This document shows positions 1 to 5,545 of a stretch of 5,585 nt of DNA, piece after piece. The stretch is from Deltaproteobacteria bacterium. GTDB taxonomy: Bacteria > Myxococcota_A > UBA796 > UBA2385. The notes beneath the pieces were generated by a model. The model saw nothing but the letters and a program-made list of their open reading frames with translations, was not told the DNA's origin and ran no database searches. The stretch's first letter is position 1. Every line of letters begins with the position of its first letter. Both the position numbers and the translations under genes were made by a program. The stretch is taken from positions 1-5,585 of the forward strand of contig RFKJ01000309.1 of assembly GCA_003694325.1 (NCBI GenBank), read 5' to 3'.

Positions 1-3000
1 CCCGCAGGGTGATGGGGATCCCCCAGCCGATCACGGCGCTGCCCAGCAGCTCGGCGCCGACCCCGACCCGGATGTCGCCGACGGCCGCCGGGTCGGTGAT
101 GTCGCCGAAGGCGTTGCCGGCGTCGGTGAACACGCTGGCCGACAGCCGCCGCGCGTAGAACGGCAGCACGCCGACCCCGCGCTCGGCGTACCACAACGGC
201 AGCCGGTACTCGGCCGATCCCAGGTAGTAGTTGTCGCCGTACACCGTGGCCGGCGGGAAGCCCCGCAGGGCCCGCCACTCGTCGGGGAGGGTGTAGTAGG
301 CGCTCTCCCCGAAGCTGCCGCCCAGCCGGAAGGAGCCATAGGCCAGCTCGTCGCCGGCGCTCATGCCCGCCGCCAGCTTCACCGCCAGCACGTGGTTGTG
401 CAGCCAGGGCAGCGTCCGGTACTCCCGCCACTCGCCGGTGAGCTGGACCTGGGTGAAGCCGACCTTCTGGTCGTTGTCGTCGAGCTGGTAGCTGCCGAGC
501 CACGGGGCCTGCAGCTCGCCGACCACCGACAGGATCCGCCCGTCCTCGGGCGAGATGCTGTGGCTGTACACCCGAGCCCGCGCGTAGCGCCAGCCGCCCC
601 CGATCCCGGACTGGAATCCGCGCATCGGCAGGAAGGGGCGGTAGGTGTCGGGCTCCAGGGGCTTCAGCGGCTGGCGGAGGGTCCCCGTCCACCGGCCGAA
701 CACGCTGCGGTACTCGTCCAGGGGCCAGGTGACCTGGGCATACCCCCGGATCCGCTTGTCCCAGTAGCGCTCCCCGGTGCTCTGGACCGACGGGACCCAC
801 GCGCCGCCATCCGTCGGTGGGCCGGTCACCTCGTAGATGTCGCCGTAGGGCGTCGTGTAGCTGTAGGCGCCGGCGGTGATGATGGGGTCCCAGCGGTTGA
901 TCGCCGCGCTGGCCCCCCATCCCAGGTAGCGGCTGTCCGTCCGGTAGGCGATGTAGCCGCTGTAGAGGTAGCGGCGCAGCACGTCGGCGCCCGAGGTCGA
1001 CAGCATCCCCATGTAGCCGAAGGTCGTGCTGTAGATCGTCGGCAGCAGGTAGCGAGGTGGCAGCAGCGACCCCCACGGCGAGTAGCGCTCCACGGGCCAG
1101 GAGAACTCGTAGTCCTGCTCCTCGGGCGGGGCGGTGTCGACCTCGATGGCGAATTCTTCGTCGGGTGACGACGGGGGGGCGTCCGGGATGGAGACCGTGT
1201 CCTCCGGCCGTGCGGAGAGCCCCGAAGCCCCGGCGGTCGGCTCCCCGGGGAGCCCCCAGGGACCCCCGAGCAGGCGGGCGTGCATGAACGGGCCGCCGAT
1301 CCCGTCGAGGCCCGGGATCGTGGCGGGGGCGACCACTCCGGGGTCGGGCTCTGCGGCTCGTCGGGCGGCTCGTCGGGCGGCTCGTCGGGCGGCTCGTCGG
1401 GCGGCTCCTCGGGCGGCGCCCTCCGCGGTGTCGTCCGCGGCATCCTCGGTGGCTTCTTCGGTGGCTTCCTCGGCGGCTTCCTCGGCGGCCCGGCGGATGT
1501 TGCGCAGGCGGTTCTGCACCAGGGGGTCGTCGGCGGCGGGCAGCACCGCCGACAGGGGGCCGTCGGCGCCCAGGGGGTGGGGCAGCAGCCCCCGATCCCG
1601 CCAGGCATCCCGGTCGAGATCCATCCAGGCGATGTCGGTGCCGTGGGTCGAGTAGCGCTCGAAGACCAGGGCGGTGCCGTCGGGACGCGGTGCCGGGCCC
1701 CAGGCGGCCCCGAGGACGTTGGTCACCTGGTACAGGCGCTCGGTGGCCAGGTCGATCGCGTAGATGTTGAACACGCCGGTCCGGTCGCTGCTGAAGAACA
1801 GCGTGCGCCCGTCGGCGGACCAGGCGGGATCGATGTCGGTGGCCGGGTCGACCGTCAGGCGGCGGTACGGCTGCCCGTCGGCGGTGTAGAGCCAGATGTC
1901 CCGCCGCCCGTCCGACCAGCGCGACAGCGCCAGGAAGCGGCCGTCGGGCGACACCCGCGGGGTGCTGAGCTGGGTGTGATCCCGGGTGTCCGTCAGCACC
2001 TCCAGGCGCCGATCGACCGTCAACCGGGCGAGCTGGTTGTTCTGCAGCGCGTTGGTGACGACGTACACCGCGCGGCCGTCGGGGGTGATCTCCGGGTCCC
2101 GGGCCCGGTCTCCGCGGGTCATCGGCTCGGTCCGGCCGCCGAGCTGGTGGAGCGTGACGTCCTGGTAGACGTTGGTCCGGTTGACCACCCGCGAGGACGA
2201 GAAGGCGAAGGCCTGGCCGTCGGGGCGCCACGAGAAGTTCCCGGCGGCCCGGTGGTCCAGCTCGATCTGCGGGTCGCGGCCCCAGGCGTCGGCCACGACG
2301 ATGGCCGGCCCGGTGGAAGGGTCGGTACAGCTCCACACGATGTGGCGTCCCGCCGGGCTCCAGGACGGACCGGCGCACTGGTCGACCCCATCCGACAGCA
2401 GCCGGAAGCCGGTGAGACCCTCGGCCTCGATGGCGGCGGCCTGTCGCCGGTAGCGGGTCTCCATCTCGGCCCGCCACTCCCGGTACAGCCGGCCGATGCC
2501 CTTGCCGAAGACCCGTCGGCCGGGCAGCAGGTAGGGGATCCCCCGACCGTAGACGTGCACCCAGTCGGTCCACACGTCGCGACCGGTGCGATCGGCGATG
2601 AACTGGATGAAGTCCTGGCCGAACAGGTACCGCAGGTTTCCCCCCGGCGGGTCCGTCTGGAAGCCGTCGAGGTTGCCCAGCGGGGGGAACGCATCCTCGA
2701 GGACGGACATGCGCTTGATGGCGTCGACGACCGTGGAGCGGCCCCGGCCGGCGTGGGTGTGGCGGGTCTCCTGAAAGGTCGCGAAGCCCTCGATCACCCA
2801 GCCGGGACTGACCCGGTTCACCGAGATCACCCGCCCCAGCAATGCCCGCGCGAAACCCGGCAGCCCCTCGACGGTGTCGAGGTGGAGGATGTGGGTCAGC
2901 TCGTGGGTCGAGATGGTCTCCGGCCAGTCCTCGTACAACGACAGCGTCGAGTCCTCGGTCGGGGCCGTCACGTAGATGACGATGGTGTTGAGCGGGACGG

Positions 3001-3304
3001 TGCTGGCGTAGCCGTTGGCGCTGTCGCTGCTGTCGACCAGCACCACCTCGATCCGGCGCCGGGGGGCGGTCTCGAGCTCGGCGGTCAGCGCATCGAAGGC
3101 CCGCTCCAGGGCGTGGCCGAACTCCTCGGCGAGCTGCTCCTCCCCGCCGTGGAAGGTGATGCGGAAGTGCTCGGTCTCCAGGCTGCGCCACCGCAGATCG
3201 GGGTCATAGGCGGCGGCTCGGGCGGGCGGCCCGGCTGCCAGCAGCAGGCCGCAACCGAGCAGCAGCCCGGCGAGCAGTCGTCGGCCCCGGTGGGCGGTGC
3301 CCAC
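1..3304 (-). CDS. Peptidase MA-like / TolB-like propeller / Omp85 outer-membrane barrel fusion protein (C-terminus cut by window edge)
   Basis: The frame is open from a GTG at 3304 to the left edge, giving 1101 residues with no stop. Residues 1-32 are a signal peptide: RGRR at 6-9, a Leu-rich core, and an ARAAA cleavage region. Residues about 40-290 resemble the peptidase MA (gluzincin) group, with HELTH at 134-138 and a likely third zinc ligand E172 in WVIEGFATF. Six PD40/TolB-like blades follow at about 313-565, for example TPRVSPDGR (448-456) and DPAWSADGR (492-500). A 48-residue charged tetrad repeat (604-651) and a Pro/Glu-rich linker lead to a barrel from about 740. The Omp85 loop-6 motif LRGF is at 1013-1016 and the conserved strand VFTDAGNAF at 1058-1066. 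About 30 residues are missing. No POTRA domain is seen. The start overlaps the upstream stop by one base (TAGTG) and lacks a clear ribosome site, so coupling is inferred. The protein should sit in the outer membrane with its N-terminal domains in the periplasm. Substrate and activity are unknown. Domain calls are strong; the exact family is recalled, not searched. Confidence 0.9.
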   Translation of the reverse strand, partial: MGTAHRGRRLLAGLLLGCGLLLAAGPPARAAAYDPDLRWRSLETEHFRITFHGGEEQLAEEFGHALERAFDALTAELETAPRRRIEVVLVDSSDSANGYASTVPLNTIVIYVTAPTEDSTLSLYEDWPETISTHELTHILHLDTVEGLPGFARALLGRVISVNRVSPGWVIEGFATFQETRHTHAGRGRSTVVDAIKRMSVLEDAFPPLGNLDGFQTDPPGGNLRYLFGQDFIQFIADRTGRDVWTDWVHVYGRGIPYLLPGRRVFGKGIGRLYREWRAEMETRYRRQAAAIEAEGLTGFRLLSDGVDQCAGPSWSPAGRHIVWSCTDPSTGPAIVVADAWGRDPQIELDHRAAGNFSWRPDGQAFAFSSSRVVNRTNVYQDVTLHQLGGRTEPMTRGDRARDPEITPDGRAVYVVTNALQNNQLARLTVDRRLEVLTDTRDHTQLSTPRVSPDGRFLALSRWSDGRRDIWLYTADGQPYRRLTVDPATDIDPAWSADGRTLFFSSDRTGVFNIYAIDLATERLYQVTNVLGAAWGPAPRPDGTALVFERYSTHGTDIAWMDLDRDAWRDRGLLPHPLGADGPLSAVLPAADDPLVQNRLRNIRRAAEEAAEEATEEATEDAADDTAEGAARGAARRAARRAARRAARRAAEPDPGVVAPATIPGLDGIGGPFMHARLLGGPWGLPGEPTAGASGLSARPEDTVSIPDAPPSSPDEEFAIEVDTAPPEEQDYEFSWPVERYSPWGSLLPPRYLLPTIYSTTFGYMGMLSTSGADVLRRYLYSGYIAYRTDSRYLGWGASAAINRWDPIITAGAYSYTTPYGDIYEVTGPPTDGGAWVPSVQSTGERYWDKRIRGYAQVTWPLDEYRSVFGRWTGTLRQPLKPLEPDTYRPFLPMRGFQSGIGGGWRYARARVYSHSISPEDGRILSVVGELQAPWLGSYQLDDNDQKVGFTQVQLTGEWREYRTLPWLHNHVLAVKLAAGMSAGDELAYGSFRLGGSFGESAYYTLPDEWRALRGFPPATVYGDNYYLGSAEYRLPLWYAERGVGVLPFYARRLSASVFTDAGNAFGDITDPAAVGDIRVGVGAELLGSAVIGWGIPITLR
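1352..1495 (-). repeat. Twelve in-frame 12-base units encoding an acidic arm and an arginine arm
   Basis: Within the Omp85 fusion gene, residues 604-651 are twelve consecutive four-residue units, each two charged or Gly positions followed by two Ala or Thr. The order is one RR unit, then EE, EE, EE, ED, DD, EG, then RG, then four RR units. I count 11 acidic residues and 11 arginines, so net charge is zero, with glycines 629 and 633 at the charge switch. The last five units (1352-1411) are nearly identical DNA, CGACGAGCCGCC on the minus strand, with one C-to-G change in the first and one final C-to-A change in the last. The acidic units are older-looking variants of GAGGAAGCCGCC. The other two minus frames give low-complexity Pro/Asp/Glu or similar runs, but only this frame joins the propeller to the barrel without a stop. 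Confidence 0.93.
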
Positions 3305-3810
3305 TAGAACCAGTAGTGCAGGCCGGCACCCACGGTCGCGCCGGCCCCGGCCTGGTCGCCGATGTCGATGAAGACGCCGCACTCGGCGGTGAACCCGAGG
3401 TTCTCCAGCCCGAAGGGGAAGAAGTCGGCGCCCAGCACCGGCTCGATGCGGGTGGTCACGGTGCTGTCGGCCGACCGGGCCCCGGCGCCGGCCCCGACGA
3501 ACAGGTTCATGTTGTCCTCGGCCACCATTCCGTAGAGCACCCGCCCCATGGCCAGGATCCGGCTGCCGGCCTCGCCGGGCGCGGGGTCGGCGGTGGACCG
3601 GAACCCGGCGAGCAGCTCGACCTGGACGTTGACCGCGGGGTTGGCCGTGGGAAGGCCGTAGCGCACCGACAGGGCGGGCAGCTCGCCGAGCTGGAGGTTG
3701 GCGCCCGCGGCGAACCGCTTGCGCAGGTCCTTGGCCCGGGCGGGAGAGGGGAGCAGGACGGCGATGCCGAGAGCGGCGATGGGGAGGACACGGGAGGGGA
3801 GGGAGGGCAT
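3304..3810 (-). CDS. Small outer-membrane beta-barrel protein
   Basis: A 168-residue protein. Residues 1-26 are a signal peptide: Arg7, a hydrophobic core PIAALGIAVLL, and the cleavage site ARA before K27. The mature part of about 142 residues has alternating polar/apolar strands rich in Gly and aromatic residues (for example NLFVGAGAGAR, VLGADFFPFG, GATVGAGLHYWF). It ends in a terminal Phe preceded by Tyr-Trp, the signature recognised by the BAM machinery. The size fits an eight-stranded barrel of the OmpA/OmpX type. No family name can be assigned. It lies 24 bases after the CAP gene and overlaps the next gene by one base. The ATG at 3808-3810 has only a weak AGGT ribosome site (3818-3821, seven bases away). 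Role inferred: a structural, adhesive or accessory barrel working alongside the Omp85 fusion. Its position directly before that gene suggests partnership but does not prove it. Confidence 0.85.
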   Translation of the reverse strand: MPSLPSRVLPIAALGIAVLLPSPARAKDLRKRFAAGANLQLGELPALSVRYGLPTANPAVNVQVELLAGFRSTADPAPGEAGSRILAMGRVLYGMVAEDNMNLFVGAGAGARSADSTVTTRIEPVLGADFFPFGLENLGFTAECGVFIDIGDQAGAGATVGAGLHYWF

Positions 3811-3834
3811 GGCGGAGACCTGGGAGCGGCCGCG

Positions 3835-4851
3835 TCAGCGACGACGGCGGCGAGCGAGGGGGAGCAGGAGCATGCCGCCGACGATCGCGGCGGCGGGCGC
3901 GGGAGGAGCTGGCTGGCTGGTGCAGCCCACCAGGCGGGGATCGTCGAGCTTGGGGTGTGTGTCGTCGCCGTCGGGTCCCGAGGGCAGGGTGATCGAGCCG
4001 CCGTCCTCGTCCTCGACCCAGCCGATCCCGTCGTCGCAGGCCGAGCCCCAGGTGTAGCTGCCGGCTTCGGGGAAGGCGCCGGTCTCGCCGGCGGCGTCCT
4101 CCCACAGGAAGCGGTAGCGGTGGCAGTCCAGCGGCTCCAGCTTGACGGTGGCGCCGTAGACGCCGCGGTCGGCCGTGCCGTAGCGCAGCGACAGCGGCAC
4201 GCTGGTGCCGTCGATCACGACCTCGAAGGCTGCCGGCGCATCATCGTTCAGCCAGTCGGCCAGGAAGTCGGCGTCGGAGAGGGCGTCGACCGGGGTGTGG
4301 GCCCCCATGGCGACGGGCGAGCGCGTGTCCACCGTACCGCCGCCGAAATCCTGGGTGTAGTAGGCGCCGACGATCCCCGTCCCCAGCTCGACGTAGTCGG
4401 TCATGATGTTGGCCCGGTGGCCGTCGCTGCACATCCAGCCCTCGATCACCGTCGACCACGGGCTCGGGTAGTTCCAGGCGATGTTCTCCCCGACCATCCC
4501 CGACTCGGTGTAGAACCGGCTCAGCCGCTCGGCGAAGGAGGTGCCGTCGCTGCTGCTGTGGGAGAAGTTGCCGCTGTCGTGCATGTCCTGGGAGTGGTAG
4601 CGGGCGGCTTCGGCCAGCCCCATGTCCAGGTAGAGCGGGTCATGCGGCGTCGACTCGCTGTCCGAGAAGCTGCCCATGCCGCAGGGGTAGTCGTCGGCGA
4701 AGGCCTCCGGGTCCACCCGCACGGCGTTGGTCCACAGGTGCAGCTCGCGCTCGGCGGCCGAGGGATAGCCGTCGGGGTAGGGAATCTCCGACGGCACCCC
4801 GTAGGGCAGGGGGGCGGCCAGGGCGGGCAGGCTGCACAGCAGGGGGATCAT
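3835..4851 (-). CDS. Secreted CAP/SCP-domain (YkwD-like) protein with MYXO-CTERM-like C-terminal sorting tag
   Basis: A 338-residue protein. The short N-terminus MIPLLCSLPALAAP looks like a minimal signal peptide but has no basic residue. The CAP domain spans about 31-170 with the family signatures ARYHSQDM (83-90), a Phe-Ser-His at 96-98, GENIAW (121-126) and WMCSDGHRANIM (139-150). H86 or H98, E122, E137 and H145 are candidate pocket residues. Residues 185-290 look like a beta-rich extra domain, with C243 and C272 a possible disulfide. An acidic linker leads to GC at 309-310, a short hydrophobic segment and five terminal Arg. Bacterial CAP proteins are widespread; their biochemical role is mostly unclear. 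The tag implies surface anchoring. The start is the ATG in an ATGA overlap with the upstream stop; longer in-frame extensions would run through the DUF2505 gene and lack protein-like composition. A weak GAGA lies at 4856-4859. Confidence 0.92.
   Translation of the reverse strand: MIPLLCSLPALAAPLPYGVPSEIPYPDGYPSAAERELHLWTNAVRVDPEAFADDYPCGMGSFSDSESTPHDPLYLDMGLAEAARYHSQDMHDSGNFSHSSSDGTSFAERLSRFYTESGMVGENIAWNYPSPWSTVIEGWMCSDGHRANIMTDYVELGTGIVGAYYTQDFGGGTVDTRSPVAMGAHTPVDALSDADFLADWLNDDAPAAFEVVIDGTSVPLSLRYGTADRGVYGATVKLEPLDCHRYRFLWEDAAGETGAFPEAGSYTWGSACDDGIGWVEDEDGGSITLPSGPDGDDTHPKLDDPRLVGCTSQPAPPAPAAAIVGGMLLLPLARRRRR
3838..3924 (-). other. MYXO-CTERM-like C-terminal sorting signal (coding segment)
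   Basis: This segment encodes residues 310-338 of the CAP protein. A single Cys follows Gly; next comes a Pro/Ala spacer (TSQPAPPAPA), a hydrophobic stretch of about 14 residues (AAIVGGMLLLPLA) and RRRRR at the very end. This tripartite layout is the known MYXO-CTERM tag of myxobacteria, which is thought to be processed at the Cys by a CPBP-family intramembrane protease (myxosortase), leaving the protein anchored at the cell surface. The match is by pattern only. Confidence 0.82.
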
Positions 4852-5363
4852 GACGTCTCGGTGGCGACCCGGGTCAGCCAGTCCCGGGCGAAGTGGGCGG
4901 CGGATTCGTAGCTCTCCTGCAGGTCGGCGGCGATCTGCTGCTCGATCCTGCCACCGATCACCGGCACCTTCACCTGGATCTCGATGGTGACGTGCCGCTC
5001 GCACCCCTCGGGAGCCGGGCGGAGGGTCCAGCTCCCACGGACGGAGACCCGGTCGGCCAGCCCGTCGGGGGTGACGGTGAAGTCCATGCGGTGGGTGTCC
5101 CGGTCGTGGTGCTCCTCCAGCACGTAGGAGAACCGATCCGTGCCGATGACCCGGGCGACGGCCGCCGGCAGGCGCTGGTCGGGGACCACGTGGATCCGGC
5201 GGATTCGCCGGGGCCCGACGTCGCCGGTTTCGAGCCGGTCTTCGAGCACCGTGCGCTGGAGCTTCGCCTGCTCGCTGACGGCGGATTCGTAGGCTTCGCC
5301 GAACAGCTCCCGCCAGGCGATCTCCGGCGGGACGGGGAAGCGGTGTCGCAACTCCAGCTTCAT
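4848..5363 (-). CDS. DUF2505 (SRPBCC/START-like fold) cytoplasmic protein
   Basis: A 171-residue protein with no signal peptide or membrane segment. The pattern is that of DUF2505: MKLELRHRFPVPPEIAW opens with the first strand and helix, the middle carries a strand with an LPAAVARVIG segment (near 65-75), and the end has VKVPVIGGRIEQQIA followed by a long helix finishing in ARDWL. This matches the family's conserved V-P-x-x-G-x-x-[IL]-E then wL ending. SRPBCC folds form a hydrophobic ligand cavity; the ligand of DUF2505 is unknown. The start is fixed by ATG at 5361-5363 with a good GAGG ribosome site seven bases upstream. The longer reading to 5555 adds a Gly/Pro/Arg-rich leader typical of non-coding GC-rich DNA. 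It is the first gene of the operon and its TGA overlaps the ATG of the CAP gene. Why a cytoplasmic lipid-binding-type fold leads an envelope operon is not clear from sequence. Confidence 0.87.
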   Translation of the reverse strand: MKLELRHRFPVPPEIAWRELFGEAYESAVSEQAKLQRTVLEDRLETGDVGPRRIRRIHVVPDQRLPAAVARVIGTDRFSYVLEEHHDRDTHRMDFTVTPDGLADRVSVRGSWTLRPAPEGCERHVTIEIQVKVPVIGGRIEQQIAADLQESYESAAHFARDWLTRVATETS

Positions 5364-5370
5364 GCTCGGG

Positions 5371-5374
5371 CCTC
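5371..5374 (-). promoter_or_regulatory. Ribosome binding site of the DUF2505 gene
   Basis: Minus strand GAGG, seven bases before the ATG at 5363. It decides the start over the upstream in-frame ATG at 5555, which would prepend a low-complexity leader. Confidence 0.65.
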
Positions 5375-5389
5375 GATGGGGGGGCGGAC

Positions 5390-5438
5390 TCCACCGGGAA
5401 CGCGGGCGCGGTGGACCCGAAGGTCCTAATCCACCGGG
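5390..5438. promoter_or_regulatory. Candidate operator: three TCCACCG heptamers between divergent genes
   Basis: TCCACCGGG occurs at 5390-5398 and again at 5430-5438, exactly 40 bases apart. The reverse complement CGGTGGA sits between them at 5409-5415. Heptamer centres are about 19 and 21 bases apart, close to two turns of the helix, so all three would face the same side. This spacing and symmetry suit a dimeric regulator serving the operon, the divergent gene, or both. No regulator is encoded in the window. In DNA this GC-rich, chance copies of CCACCGGG are not rare, so the call is tentative. Confidence 0.35.
5413..5426 (-). other. C(UUCG)G tetraloop hairpin in the operon leader
   Basis: On the minus strand the sequence GGACC-TTCG-GGTCC is a perfect five-pair stem closed by the very stable C(UUCG)G tetraloop. 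It ends 49 bases before the DUF2505 ATG. No T-run follows, so it is not a standard terminator. It would be in the 5' leader if transcription starts upstream of 5426. It overlaps the inverted TCCACCG copy. Confidence 0.45.
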
Positions 5439-5460
5439 CCGTTGCCCGGGGGCGTCGCCC

Positions 5461-5486
5461 GGCGGCGTCGACCGGCGGTCGCCGCC
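5461..5486. other. GC-rich inverted repeat in the intergenic region
   Basis: GGCGGCG (5461-5467) pairs with CGCCGCC (5480-5486), and an inner ACC/GGT can add three pairs after a three-base bulge. It sits between the two divergent start regions. Apart from the heptamers and the UUCG hairpin I see nothing else in 5441-5510. GC-rich DNA forms such stems by chance, so function is doubtful. Confidence 0.3.
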
Positions 5487-5513
5487 AGTCCCCCCGGCCG
5501 CGCTCCCTCGCGC

Positions 5514-5519
5514 TACCCT
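5514..5519 (+). promoter_or_regulatory. Possible -10 element (TACCCT) of the divergent gene
   Basis: TACCCT fits the TAnnnT core of a -10 box and lies 26 bases before the GTG at 5546, in otherwise A/T-poor DNA. No convincing -35 is found about 17 bases upstream. Weak call. Confidence 0.25.
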
Positions 5520-5532
5520 TCGCCCCCTGCCC

Positions 5533-5536
5533 GGAG
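5533..5536 (+). promoter_or_regulatory. Ribosome binding site of the divergent gene
   Basis: GGAG nine bases before the GTG at 5546. It supports GTG over the in-frame ATG at 5573. Confidence 0.5.
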
Positions 5537-5545
5537 CCTCGCCCC

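Noticed and set aside
392..1168. 258-residue plus-strand frame
   Set aside because: Antisense to the Omp85 barrel coding region; no domain-like pattern.
826..1608. Minus-strand frame with a PPDE repeat
   Set aside because: It is the 12-base repeat read one frame off. The true frame joins the propeller and the barrel without interruption and carries conserved motifs on both sides.
3251..3253. Lipobox-like LLGC at Cys18 of the Omp85 fusion
   Set aside because: The hydrophobic core continues past the Cys to a good ARAAA cleavage region, and Omp85-type barrels are not usually lipoproteins.
1280..3307. 675-residue plus-strand open frame
   Set aside because: It lies exactly antisense to the peptidase-propeller gene, is rich in Gly/Val/Arg/Gln with no recognisable domain, and its length is explained by the third-position GC bias of the real gene.
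3316..4911. 531-residue plus-strand open frame
   Set aside because: Antisense to both the small barrel and the CAP genes, spanning their junction; composition is low-complexity Gly/Ala/Asp/His. The minus strand shows real families.
4893..5429. 178-residue plus-strand frame opposite DUF2505
   Set aside because: Antisense shadow; no ribosome site and no recognisable motif.
5413..5435. UUCG hairpin as a transcription terminator
   Set aside because: No T-run after it on the minus strand, and it lies upstream of, not after, a gene in that direction.
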